23,859 nucleotides of DNA from Paramacrobiotus richtersi (GCA_034698045.1 JAQGAU010000793.1:1-23859), one strand, 5' to 3'; counted from the stretch's first letter, positions 10,052 through 20,054 are shown. The notes: generated by a model from the sequence alone, not told the origin. Translations and numbers: made by a program.

Positions 10052-12280
10052 GTTGTATCGATATTGCCGGCAGTCGTTAAGACCGTTCACGGCGAGTTCT
10101 TTTCGTTTGACGATGAACCATCTATCACCAATATCAATATCGCTAATTCGACCACATTAATTTCGCATAATGCGTCCACTGTTTTCACTAAGAATGAGCC
10201 GATGAGGAATGTGACATCGATTCCGGAAGGTCAGCATCACGAGACCATCCATCATACGACATTCAACGGATCTGCCATGAGTAATGTGTCACCACCATCG
10301 GCACCATTTCTTGGCTACATTAACGTTAAAAGGTTTCTTGATGCGCAACCGAAAACCGACAAAATTATTCTGCAAACGGCACTGAACAATACTGCCGCAG
10401 TTGCCAGTGCAGGCTCCAATGCGACAAAACTGGAAAAGCGTCCAGGGCTGTCTGCGACGAACCAGACGATAAGTAGTGTCAACGGGACGAATCAACCAGT
10501 CATGAACGCGCAACGCTCCGCCGCTCAGCCAGCCACATTAAATTCGGTCAATGCAACGCGACCATCGGCGCCATTTCTTGGCTACATCAACGTCAAAAAG
10601 TTTCTGGATGCGCAACCAAAAACTGATAAAATCATTCTGCAAACAACGTTGAACAATACTACCGTGTTTGTCAATGCAAGCTCCAATGCGACAAAGGTGG
10701 AAAAGCGTCCAGGGCCGGCCGCGACGATAACTGCCAACGCGACGATTCAACCAATCACGAACGCGCAACGTTCCGCAACCCAACCAATCCCACCGAATAC
10801 AGTGAATGCAACGGGACAAGCTAGAAATATGACGAGCCGGACTATAACTGCCAACGGGACGATTCCACCAGCCATGAACTCGCAACGCTCCGCCGGCCAA
10901 CCAATAATGTCTTCAAATACACTGAATGCAACGCTACCAGTTGGAAATATGACGCTTACGGTGCGCAGACCAACCAGGAAGCGCCAACTACGCCCCTTCG
11001 CTCTTCCTTGCGATCCTGCTGGCTGTCAGCTTCCGAATTGTCATTGTGGGAGTCCTCGTATTCCCGGCAACATACCTCTTGACGAGACGCCACAGATGAT
11101 TCTTTTGACGTTTGACGATGCAGTGACAGGGGCTAATTTCGAGGACTACCGAATAATCTTTGAGAAAAACTGGACCAATCCCAATGGATGTCCCATCCGG
11201 GGAACGTTTTACGTCAGTGATGACTGGACAAAATATGGCTTGGTCAAAAGCCTGTATCTGGACGGACACGAGATGGCCTCTCACTCTATCAACCATATTG
11301 AACCACCGGCTAACGCTACGAGACGCTTTTGGGAGAAGCAGATCTACGGGCAGAAGGAGAATCTGAACAAGTTTGGCGGTGTGCCGTTGGAAGAGGTTAG
11401 GGGTATGCGGGCGCCGTTCCTACAGGTCGGAGGTGATCTCCAGTTTGAAATGTTGGCTGAGAAAGGTATAGTACCCTGGAGACGTGTATATTATGTTTGT
11501 AGGCTTCAGTGTTTTAACATCGCTTGTGCCTTGTTAAACCGCGGAATTTGTACAGCGAACTATCCACTTGCTAGCTTGAGGACTAATTGATGTACGGGCA
11601 CTACCGTACGTTCGTAATTATAAATTCTATCAATAGCCCACGAGCTTTTTTTGTTCGCAGGTTTCCTGTATGACAGCTCCATTGTAACCAGTCGTGGTAA
11701 CCCCCCGCTGTGGCCGTATACTTTGGACTACGCGCTGCCACACAACTGCTTGATTGAACCCTGTCCAAGAAAATCCTACCCCGGTTTATGGGAGGTGCCG
11801 ATGGTCCAGTGGGAGAGTGACATGTGGGGAGTAGCTTGTGCCATGATCGATACCTGCAGTCGAGCCACGGTGCCTAGCAGGGTGGCAACGCACGATCTGA
11901 TCATGAAGAACTTTAACCGGCATTACAAGACGAACCGCGCACCCTTTGGGATCTTTATGCATGCCACGTGGTTTCTGCAGAGGGGCAGACTTAAGGGACT
12001 GCAGGATTCTCTGCATGCGGTGATGCAGTATGATGATGTGTGGATTGTTACCACTACTCAGGCTATTCGGGTAAGAAGTTCGCATTTTTATTTAGATCAC
12101 GTACTGGAAGTTTTGTAACGACAGTTACGGGAAATATGCTACGCTCAACGCGGCAAAATGCGTGGACGATGGACGTTAACGCTTTACGAGTTCTTTTTGC
12201 TTTCGCAGTGGATACAGAATCCTACGACTTTGACCTCAATGGAAACCAAAGACTTTTCGCCATGGAGCTGCACAAAATGA
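10052..12280 (+). CDS. Chitin deacetylase-like polysaccharide deacetylase (5' exon missing)
   Basis: Hydrolyses N-acetyl groups of chitin to give chitosan, probably extracellularly at the cuticle. Exons: 10052-11465, 11661-12070, 12209-12280 (631 residues visible). Intron 1 (GTATAG..TTCGCAG) rejoins AEK-G-FLYDSS and intron 2 (GTAAGA..TTTCGCAG) rejoins QAIR-WIQNPT, both as in arthropod deacetylases. NodB-type catalytic motifs are all present: TFDDA (11108-11122) with catalytic and metal Asp, HSINH (11282-11296) metal His pair, RGMRAPFLQVGGD (from 11399), PLWPYTLDY in exon 2, and MHATWF (His at 11960-11962). Upstream are a CxxxxCxLPxCxC cysteine block and an about 310-residue linker with roughly 20 N-glycosylation sequons and an 89-residue repeat. 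No chitin-binding or LDLa domain is visible. The exon opens after acceptor TTCTTCTAG in phase 0, so a signal-peptide exon lies upstream, unidentified. Confidence 0.93.
10295..10828 (+). repeat. Two 267-bp (89-residue) tandem repeats inside the deacetylase linker
   Basis: Unit 1 starts at 10295 and unit 2 at 10562, a 267-bp period that keeps frame. Both encode SAPFLGYINVK(R/K)FLDAQP, TDKIILQT, NNT, SNATK(L/V)EKRPG and NAQRSA(A/T)QP. A decayed partial third unit (ANGTIPPAMNSQRSAGQP) follows to about 10950. The repeat is rich in NxT/S sequons. Confidence 0.9.
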
Positions 12281-13299
12281 CCGCAGTTCGTCAATGCTAA
12301 AATATCATAACCTACGAAACTTTAATGATAATGAAACTGTTCCTGTTATGTTAATTGTTATGTATGAAAGTTTTGCTCACAGAGAAGGTTTTATTGTGGT
12401 TTCGGGTTTCGAATACACGCACAGTACCGAAATGTGACTGACGTATATATAATGCTGATAAACGACATGCGGTAATTTCTGAAATAATTGCCTCCCGTAA
12501 TGAATGTCCTTACGTAATCGAGCGTCTGTTAACGGCCTATTTTCCTGCTGAAATTGTAAAAGTTAAACAAAAGCCACCTTCCCGCGAACAGGCAATTAAA
12601 AAAATTAGGCGCCCTGGGCGTTTCACTGGCAAATTAATACGGCATTGCATTTACGATCGGCTAACAAGTGCAAGCTAAAAAGAATATCGTGAGACTGGAA
12701 ATAAAGTGACCCGAATGAAAAAACAACCTTATTTACAACTGCTGAAAAAAATATGAATGTATGGATGTAAATGCAGTATATAAATGCAAGGATCAGTCCA
12801 CGCGAATATGAACGGAAAGTTCTTTATTATATCTTTTTGGGAGCATTACAGCGTATTAACATAGATCAGGGAATACATCTCAAAGGGTGGTAGTGCAAAC
12901 TTGTGTGTCATTCACCTCACCATCACCGCACCTCACATCACCATTCACCAATATTTGCTACGAAGTTGAGCATTGGAGCTTCCTTAACGTTGTGGGTTTA
13001 TTTTGCTTGATGTCAATCACTACTTCGTAGCGAAAATCATTAGTACACTTTAGGCACAAACATTTCTGCCGACCCGTATGCAAGTTCCGTATGTTAAGCA
13101 ACGTACCTAAAGCGGTAGGGGTTCTGGGACGCAGTTTTACAGCAATGAGTCACCCGGTTTACAAGTAAACCCCACCATGTGTCATCTACGCATAAATGTA
13201 CGACTTGTACATATCAGTAAAATCTACGAAATCACAGCTATCTGGACTCTGGAGCAATATTTTGGTAGCAGAAATGTTTGTGCCTAAAGTGTGCGTGAC
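12281..13299. other. Spacer downstream of the deacetylase gene
   Basis: Contains the presumed 3' UTR; candidate poly(A) signals are distant (ATTAAA near 12593, AATAAA near 12702). A C/A-rich tract at 12910-12950 and two inverted repeats (12957-13031 and 13046-13291) are present. No gene was seen. Confidence 0.5.
13046..13291. repeat. Perfect 24-bp inverted repeat bounding about 200 bp
   Basis: 13046-13069 is the exact reverse complement of 13268-13291, with one extra near-match base pair outside. It may be a small non-autonomous element or a hairpin; no clear target duplication is seen. Confidence 0.75.
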
Positions 13300-13584
13300 A
13301 GAAACTGTTCTTTCTGCCAAGTACAGAGGCGCAGCTGTACCTGGCAGATAAACCAAAAATTCCTGTATCCGGATGTGCCTGCTTACTGTAGGTACTTCTA
13401 CAAGTATCATTATTGCATGTCCAATTACTTCGCAAATGCACCTCGTACAAAGTGTACCTTGAGAGTTCAGAGTCTTCAGACGGTGCCTGTGCGGAGCCAT
13501 ACAATTTTCTTCAAAAAGCATCGGTTATTGGTACACGACAGATAGAGTTCGATACCAGCCTATTGCGGACACAGGTGACATTAA

Positions 13585-14287
13585 CTAACAAGGTACAGTA
13601 CAGCTGCCGGTAACGGCAGTATCCGGATATCGGTAACCAAGACTAGGAATCAGTGAGCTTTGCGCATCGTATGATACGTCAATGTAACGGGTCAGTTGGA
13701 CGTTAGCCGTACAGGTCCTGCTTTTATAAACAGTTCGAGTGATGACACTTGTGTAACAAGGATAGCTTGTCGTTGTCTCATCCTCGTTCTCGTCTATGTC
13801 CTCCTGGCATGTAGAAGTCCGGATGGAAACCGGAGTGCAGGGTGTAGTGACGGTGATCGTTGAAACTTTCGGTTTTACTTGATCGAAAAACTGCGTTCCA
13901 ATGTAGCTTACTCCCGTCGCTGCGCGCAGTACGCCACAACTTTTGTTTGCAACGCTGTCGTTTTTATGGTGCTACAAGACGACGGTGTGGCCGATGTGTA
14001 TGATGTAACCGTTGTCGTGTGTGTTGGTGTTGGATGAATGCCGCAAGAACTTTTTGGGTAGAACATATGCCGACCTTTCCAGCCTTCCGGTCCATCACCA
14101 GCACCTGGACTATCCTCGTAACGTGACTTGTCGGGCTTACTGTGGAGTACTTTCTTAGGATATCTTATCACTGGATAGTGCGATTCTCATAGGACTGGCT
14201 GGGATAAGGATTAAGATTCATTCCCGGTCGAATGTAATAGTCATCCAAGGCTTCATCGTAACGTGTGGCTACTGTAGAACGGGAGCC
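13585..14287 (-). pseudogene. Frameshifted left copy of the Thr/Cys-rich protein gene
   Basis: Runs from a degenerate acceptor (ATCTTTAG at 14288) to the conserved stop at 13585-13587 and matches the right copy along its length. Two single-base deletions break it: one near 14174 (just before IRYPKKV) and one near 13920 (after VVAYCAQ). The acidic tract is also shorter (DIDENEDE instead of DMDEDEDEDEDE). The rest, including the terminal CTVPC, is conserved, so inactivation looks recent. A programmed frameshift is unlikely with two breaks. Confidence 0.8.
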
Positions 14288-14896
14288 CTAAAGATTTCGA
14301 TCAAAAAGCCTTTTTTCGTGCATTATACACATCGACCACCGAAGTACTGGGGCCAGTCTGTTACAAATCATTACCACTCGGGAAGCGTGGACTGCGAACT
14401 GCATGATAGTTTCTCGTTCATGGACAATAAACCAATGCGTGATCTCTGTTGGAAAGGTTTTCTACAGGCCGGTCCCAGTTATAATATGGTCGTCGAAGTA
14501 CTTTATTCCTTTCGTTATAGACTGGTACTCTCGCTTTTACATAAAAATTACGTAAGTATCATGCTGGGATCTGATCCAGAACGAAATCAGTGGCAGTTAA
14601 AAGCCGAAACGGCTACTTTTTGTTCGTTTCATAACTACAAAAAGTTTGAAATCTATGTATTTGAAATCGGGGTTAGGTACTTCTCAACAGATACATGAGC
14701 GTATGTATATGCCGGAATTGTAACAACAAGGCAAGCAAAGTTGGGTAACACTGGCCACAAAAAATCGTCAAGCCGCCGGTGAACATCAGCAACCCTTAGA
14801 TTCGTTTGTTGACGAAAGCACTGGTAGCTATAGTGCGGCTGTTCTATTTCCCTGGCTCGACGTAGTACATCCTGCAGGTTTACTCTGTTTACGGAC

Positions 14897-14932
14897 AGCC
14901 CACGAGCTTCTTTTGCTCGCTGGTTTCCTTTA
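14897..14932 (+). repeat. 36-bp chitin-deacetylase splice-junction-like fragment
   Basis: AGCCCACGAGCTTC at the start and GGTTTCCTTTA at the end correspond to 11635-11670, the end of deacetylase intron 1 plus the start of exon 2. By eye 32 of 36 bases agree without gaps. It lies exactly between the two tandem copies. Confidence 0.7.
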
Positions 14933-15204
14933 CTGTTTTAGCTGCCAAGTACAGAAGCGCAGTTGTACGGAAGTTTCTGTATCCAGATGTAACTATTTAC
15001 TGTATGTATTATTATTGCATGTCCCATTATTTTCCAAATGCACCTCGTACAAAGTGTGCCGTGAGAGTTTGCATTAGAGTCTTCAGACGGTGCTTCTGCG
15101 GAGCCATACAATTTTCTTCCAAAAAAACATTGGTTATTGGTTTCTTGTCAGACAGATAGAGTTCGATACAAACCTACTTCGGACGCGGGACAGACGTTAA
15201 TTAA

Positions 15205-15924
15205 CTAGCAAGGTACAGTACAGCTACCGGTGACGGCAATGTCCTGATATCGGTTACCGATTTCGGAAGTCAGTGAGTTTACAATTTGCCCGTTGAATTT
15301 TACGTCAATGTAACGGGTCAGTTGGACGTTAGCCGTACATGTCTTGCTCTTGTAAACAGTTCGAGCGATGACACTCGTGTAACAAGGATAGCTTGTCGTT
15401 GTCTCATCCTCGTCCTCATCCTCATCCTCGTCCATGTCCTCCTGGCATGTGGAAGTCCGGATGGAAACCGGAGTGCAGGGTGTAGTGGAAGTGATCGTTG
15501 TTACTTTCGGTTGCTCTCCAGAGATTGACGTTCCAATGTAGCTGACTCCTGTCGTTTGCGCGCAGTACGCCACAACTTTCGTTTGAAACGTTGTCGTTTT
15601 TATGGTGGTGCAAGACGGTGGTGTGGCCGATGTGTATGATGTAACCGTTGTCGTGTGTGTTGGTGTAGGATGAATGCCGCAAGAACTTTTCGGGTTGAAC
15701 ATATGCCGACCTTTCCAACGTTCCGGTCCATCACCAGCTCCTGGACTGTCCTCGTAACGCGACTTATCGGGCTTATTGTGGATTACTTTCTTCGGATATC
15801 GAATCACTGGATAGTTGCGATTGTCGTGGGACTGGCTGGGATAAGGATTAAGATTCATTCCCGGCCGAATGTAGTAGTCATCCAGAGCGTCATCGTAACG
15901 TGTGGCTGTTGTAGAGCGGGTGAT
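15205..15924 (-). CDS. Thr/Cys-rich, acidic-tract protein of unknown function (last exon)
   Basis: Open for 239 residues from an acceptor (GAAGTCTTTAG before 15924) to the stop at 15205-15207. The first internal ATG would give 217 residues (MNLNPYPSQS), but 22 open residues precede it and the left copy keeps the same acceptor position, so this is probably a terminal exon. In order: a charged region with PVIRYPKKV and EDSPGAGDGP; a Thr-rich region (THTTTVTSYTSATPPSC); a segment with paired cysteines (TPCTPVSIRTSTC); the acidic run DMDEDEDEDEDE; and a C-terminus with YPCYTSVIARTVYKSKTC and CTVPC. A possible upstream donor is at 16001 (GTAAC), low confidence; no signal peptide was located. No family recognised; a secreted or cuticle-associated protein is plausible from composition only. 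Confidence 0.65.
   Translation of the reverse strand: MTRSTTATRYDDALDDYYIRPGMNLNPYPSQSHDNRNYPVIRYPKKVIHNKPDKSRYEDSPGAGDGPERWKGRHMFNPKSSCGIHPTPTHTTTVTSYTSATPPSCTTIKTTTFQTKVVAYCAQTTGVSYIGTSISGEQPKVTTITSTTPCTPVSIRTSTCQEDMDEDEDEDEDETTTSYPCYTSVIARTVYKSKTCTANVQLTRYIDVKFNGQIVNSLTSEIGNRYQDIAVTGSCTVPC
15407..15436. repeat. TCCTC(G/A) hexanucleotide-like tract
   Basis: Imperfect repeats of TCCTCG/TCCTCA, translated on the minus strand as the alternating Asp-Glu run. The paralogous tract at about 13777-13803 is shorter, showing length instability. Confidence 0.75.
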
Positions 15925-16755
15925 CTAAAGACTTCGATCAATGAGCCTTTTTTGTGGATTGCCCAATCAGCATTGCCCACCGCTCTGCTGTGGACAGTTA
16001 CAAAACTCTCCCACTGGGGAAACGCATTACGACGTGGACTGCGGCCTGCGAGGTTGTTTCTCGTTCATCAGCGTTAAACCACTGTGGTCTCAGTAGGAAT
16101 GGTTCTCTATCGGCCGGTCCCCGTTTTGTAATATATCGTGGAAGTACTTTATATGAAAATAATATGGTTCTGAGTCTCGAATACCTACATCTGATCATCT
16201 TACGAGAATTCTCAGTGTGCAGATTTACTTACCAATACGACCAAGATAAACGAGAAAATAATCCGCAGAATCATGCTGTCTGTTGTCGTTCAAATCACAC
16301 GCTGTCGAACGGTACTTAGGAAGGAATTTGTTGAGCGATTACGAATGTTACCGGCCGTCACCTACTGTTTACCGGTTTCGGCTGAAACCGCCAAAACACT
16401 ATGTGTCTGTTTACATAACACGACATAAAGCCACGGGAAATTACATAAGTATCTTGTGTTCTCATGCTTTAATCCAGAACAAAAAAAGGCTATTTTTTGT
16501 TCGTTTTATAACCACAAAAAGTTTGAAATCGACATGGGTTAGGTACACCTCAACAAACATGAGCGTATGTTAACGTATATACAGGAATTTTAACCAGAAG
16601 GCGAGCAAAGTTAGGTAACACCGGCCACAAAAAAACCATAAGCTGCCAACATGACCTGTTGGCGAAAACACTGGCAGCTATACTGTAGTGCCGCTTTCCA
16701 GTTCCATGGCTCGTAGTACGTTCTGCAGGTCTACATACTGTGTCTACGGACAGAT

Positions 16756-17371
16756 TTATAATAAAAATACTCACTTTTGTTATGCAACAGACAGCGTTTT
16801 TCAGTGTTTAGCATTATGGCTGCTTTATACTTTAGCGAGAGTTTTGCATGGCAGAGCACTTAAACGAAGATACAACAAAGTCTCAACACTGCAGTGCTAA
16901 CATATCACCACCAAAAACCCCCTCAGTTTGCTGAGTCCCAGTTGCGTCCACGCACCATGCTTCGGACCAGAAGCCTTGTTTTCGTTTAAACTGGCCCTTG
17001 TCGTCGCACTGTGGCACATACCAGTCACTTGCTAAAAGCAATAACACAGATTTAAAATATCAACATCCTCTGTGTTGTTGTATACACGTTCAGTTAAACA
17101 GTTCACCAAGGGAAAATTTACAGTTTAAAAACGTAAAAGGGCAGAAGTAAAGTTAAGCAGTTCAGCTTGTCAGAATTTGCTTGTTCTTCAGCTGTCTGTT
17201 ATTTCAGGGAAAATTTGATGTTCTGCGAACAGTCGGAAACATTTTACGGAATAAGATGTTAAACACGTAACCGGTACCAGCTAAACTGTTCAAGACTAAC
17301 TTACAAGTAAACATTTTACACCAGGCTCAGGAATAAACACACGATTCACGTCAATATGATCTGGTACATAC
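16756..17371. other. Spacer, no gene recognised
   Basis: AT-rich, with short unrelated open frames. Begins where similarity between the two tandem copies ends and stops at the foldback element. Nothing further supportable. Confidence 0.5.
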
Positions 17372-17605
17372 GGTGAGTATTTAGCAAATTTTTTAATTTA
17401 TATCAAACATAAACGATGAAAATTTATGAATTGTCAAAGTTATTAATGTGAGAGTTGGGTTAACACAGCGTCAACGCAAGATAACGATCTTGATCCGATT
17501 CTCGTAGACCGCTATGTTAAGCCAACTTGCACATTAATAACCTGGAAATTCATAACTTTTCACCGGTTATGTTTGGTATTAATTAAAAATTCCTAAATAC
17601 TCACC
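17372..17605. mobile_element. 234-bp foldback (MITE-like) palindromic element
   Basis: The two arms of about 98 bp are inverted copies with roughly 85% agreement by eye. Both ends read GGTGAGTATTTAG outward-in, and shared inner blocks are CAAACATAA, GTTATTAATGTG and a TTAACA.AGCG block. The middle is about 35 bp. Flanks read ATAC before and ATAT after, so a short TA/ATA target duplication is possible but not certain. There is no coding capacity, consistent with a non-autonomous DNA transposon. The superfamily cannot be assigned. Confidence 0.8.
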
Positions 17606-17637
17606 ATATTTAGCAGATTATATTAAGGTAAATTGCG

Positions 17638-17643
17638 TTTTTA
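17638..17643 (-). promoter_or_regulatory. Poly(A) signal AATAAA of the 73-residue gene
   Basis: Minus-strand AATAAA about 32 bases after the stop codon at 17675, a normal position for 3'-end formation. Confidence 0.5.
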
Positions 17644-17674
17644 TTTCTGAGTCCGGTGCAAAAATGTTTACGTG

Positions 17675-17896
17675 TTAGCCAACCACAATTGTTGCAGTTT
17701 TACCGAGGATTTTTCGCGCTTTCTCCTTGGCTACTTCGCAGTTGCAGTTGTCGGTGTTCTTGTATCCGTGGATCACTTTTCCGGATCCCAACGTGATGTT
17801 AGCATTTCTCGTAAAACAGTCCTTCGGTATAACGGCGCAGTTAACCGCAGCCACAACAGCAAGTAAGACGAAGACACACGACCAGATGGACGCCAT
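17675..17896 (-). CDS. Small secreted protein, 73 residues, unknown function
   Basis: The start is the ATG at 17896, which puts a classical signal peptide at the N-terminus (MASIWSCVFVLLAVVAAVNC, cleavage near residue 21). An in-frame ATG nine codons upstream would bury it. The mature part is about 52 residues, with one N-glycosylation sequon (NIT), a DCF cysteine, a close NCNC pair, then a basic helix-like stretch (EVAKEKARKILGK). Three mature cysteines leave one unpaired, so it may dimerise or be missing an exon. Upstream is a TATA-like sequence about 60 bases before the ATG, and an AATAAA follows the stop. Single exon as read. No family recognised. Confidence 0.65.
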   Translation of the reverse strand: MASIWSCVFVLLAVVAAVNCAVIPKDCFTRNANITLGSGKVIHGYKNTDNCNCEVAKEKARKILGKTATIVVG

Positions 17897-17956
17897 TTCC
17901 GGGGAAGTCGTACCACACCTCAAAAAGAAATATTGGAGGAATAAGATTCGAAGAGA

Positions 17957-17964
17957 ATATATAA
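17957..17964 (-). promoter_or_regulatory. TATA-like element of the 73-residue gene
   Basis: ATTATATATTC on the minus strand about 60 bases upstream of the ATG at 17896, leaving room for a short 5' UTR. Confidence 0.35.
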
Positions 17965-18827
17965 TACTGTATACGGCTAATTTAGAATGCAGAAACGCAG
18001 ACGTGGAATTCCGTGTCGGTGGATTTCTTGCAGAAAGTAATGCTTGTTGGTCTACGTTGTTTGTTGTATTCCGGTCTGATCAGATTACCTGCGGCGATGA
18101 TTTTATCAAGGTGATTTTCTGGTAGTGCAAGCTGTTTTTGTCCTACATTGGTAAAGTATACATACAGGATACACATAATACATACCTCTATATGAAACGG
18201 GCAGGTCCTGCGGCACGAACGCTGGCAGATTTTACAAGGAACGCAGCGTACTGTAGTACCTGGTGCACGTAATAATTACTGTATACACTGTTATTTCTTC
18301 CGCCAGAAATGTCCCGTGGAACACATACGTAAAAAATGTTGACTTGCACTGCTTCATTCTGGGTTCTGGTCACATAAAACATGTCCGTAAATATGAACCG
18401 CAGAGCGGAATTTTTTGCTCCAAGGACACGTTTGTCGCGGGAAACAAACTCCGTCGATAGAAATACGAAAAAGTGTATAAAAGTACTAGCTATGATCCAG
18501 AAGCGGGATGCTATTGCTGGTTACTCCCGGTACTCGATCGTACCTCTACTGCTCTGCAAACTTTGTCAGGTTACGTGAACAGTACTTTGTTAAGCAGCTT
18601 CTAACCTCAGACTACAAAAGGGATAAAATATTTTCCTTGGAGTACGTTGTAAGGCCTTTTTAATGCAAAGGAAGTAAATATGCTTCAAAAGGAAACCGAG
18701 TTGTGAAAATCGTTTTCCACTTTCAGCTTATCTTTTAGTATGATTGAAATCATAGTAATACACGAGTAACAGTCATAGTAATCCTACTAAAAATATGTCC
18801 ACAAGCCTGATCTAGGGAATTGTTAGG
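17965..18827. other. Spacer, no gene recognised
   Basis: Short open frames only and no domain motifs. The left end holds the 5' flank of the 73-residue gene, and the right end the presumed 3' UTR of the 222-residue 14-Cys gene, without a clear AATAAA. Confidence 0.45.
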
Positions 18828-19862
18828 TTAGGAGCTGCAAGTTCGGTAAACAGCGTCGATACATTCGAATCCTTCCAATACTTTATCCATGAAACTGTTG
18901 ATCGCCGTTCTTTCCTCCACCGAGCAACTGTTTTCAACATTTGGTGCGACGCAAGACTTGAACTGCTTCAGTGTGCTAGAAAGAATAAGGTAAGTCTTTC
19001 TAAAGTCTTAACAGCGGTGCAAAGAATGTTAAGCGACATCTCGGAACAGAAACTGTGCAAAAAATTGAGATCTGAGCTATTGTATCTTTAGTTGCGTGTA
19101 TAAAGTATTACTGGAAAAATATTTAGCAGAAAGTCAATATTGATTATTTTCTTACCAACAAACGTTTTTTTGTGGGTTTTTCGCAAGGTAAAGGTTAGCC
19201 GGGGAAGTTTCCCGCTCGTTCTCCGGAACGTTCGCTTGTGCAGTAGTAAGGCAAGAATCACCGGCCGCTGTAATCTTCACGGCGCATGTTACTGTTTTCT
19301 TCAGCTTGGAGAAACCATCCGCACGGTTGCAGGACGATAAAATACTCGTCATTGCTCTGGCTACAAGTTGGACCTTGGGCTGCCCTTCCGACGGAGTGCA
19401 TCGACTCGTATAACCATCAGCACACGAAGTAAAGTTCTCCATTGCGCTGTGATACACAAAGCACGCTTTTTTTACAATGTCCCCAAATGTAGCGAAGAGT
19501 ACAAACAACGTTGTGTCATAAGTACGGACCAAAGATTCCCACATTCAAATATTCCGGATATTTCTAAATAAATCTGCGGTTGTTGTAAAAATCCGGGATA
19601 CGTGAAAGACATCCAATATATGTTAAAGGTACCTGCATAATTTGCTGTATAGCCGTGGTGTCAAATTCTCGCTGAATTCCGCCAGGTTTCCGCCTGCCCC
19701 GGAGAAGCCAAGAAAAATCAAAGGTTGCATGCAGTTGTCCAGTTCCGTAGGATCACATTCAGCTGGTGTCCCATGCGGTAAAGTGTGCAACTGCCCACAA
19801 AAAGCTGCCCAACATGCAGTAAACAGCATACTCCTGATTATGAAATACTGTTGCAAAGCCAT
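18828..19862 (-). CDS. Secreted 14-cysteine protein, paralogue 1, 222 residues
   Basis: Three exons on the minus strand: 19862-19633, 19446-19156, 18975-18828. Donors are GTACCT and GTAAGA; acceptors TATCACAG and TTCTTTCTAG. Both introns interrupt codons in phase 2 (Ser and Cys codons rebuilt). The start is the ATG at 19862, aligned with the paralogue; the N-terminus MALQQYF..LFTACWAAFCG is a signal peptide. Mature features in order: CDPTELDNC, MQPLIFLGFSGAGGNLAE, NLTP sequon, ENFTSCADGYTSRC, SILSSC, KLKKTVTCA, CW-type loop (here DSC), KNPQKNVCC, QFKSC, and C-terminal FMDKVLEGFEC..YRTCSS. All 14 mature cysteines match the paralogue at 20900-21973, implying seven disulfides. It resembles Cys-rich extracellular families of ecdysozoans such as DUF1397-like proteins only loosely; function unknown. 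Confidence 0.88.
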
Positions 19863-20054
19863 GGCTGACCGGAATGTACCACAGCACAAAGTAGTTGATC
19901 ACAGTATGAATGGCGCTAATAATTTTAGGTCTTTTGCTAAGATCTATTCTGGAAGGACTGTATTGTAGTAAAACGTAGCGGTTTGTTTATTCGGCAATAG
20001 CCCAGAAAAGATACTGACACAGAACAAGTTCCAAAAACCATAGCGTCGTAGCGG

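Larger units (their letters stand above)
13303..16752. repeat. Head-to-tail tandem duplication, about 1.6-1.8 kb units
   Basis: Left copy is about 13303-14896 and right copy about 14933-16752. Matching landmarks in the same order: CTGCCAAGTACAGA near the left edges, the Thr/Cys-rich coding region, the ATAAGTAT..ATCCAGAAC block, GCAAAGTT.GGTAACAC, and a shared end GT(T/C)TACGGACAG. The coding parts are much more alike than the flanks. A 36-bp deacetylase-like filler sits at the junction. Confidence 0.88.

Noticed and set aside
10538..10900. Antisense frames opposite the deacetylase linker
   Set aside because: They mirror the 89-residue tandem repeat of the real gene on the plus strand and carry no motif of their own.
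11466..11590. Extension of the deacetylase frame past 11465
   Set aside because: This is intron read-through. The donor at 11466 and acceptor at 11660 restore the conserved AEKGFLYDSS join, which the read-through lacks.
15286..15858. Plus-strand frames with runs of Ile/Leu/Val
   Set aside because: They are antisense of the Thr-rich, acidic-tract exon. The hydrophobic look comes from complementing Asp/Glu codons.
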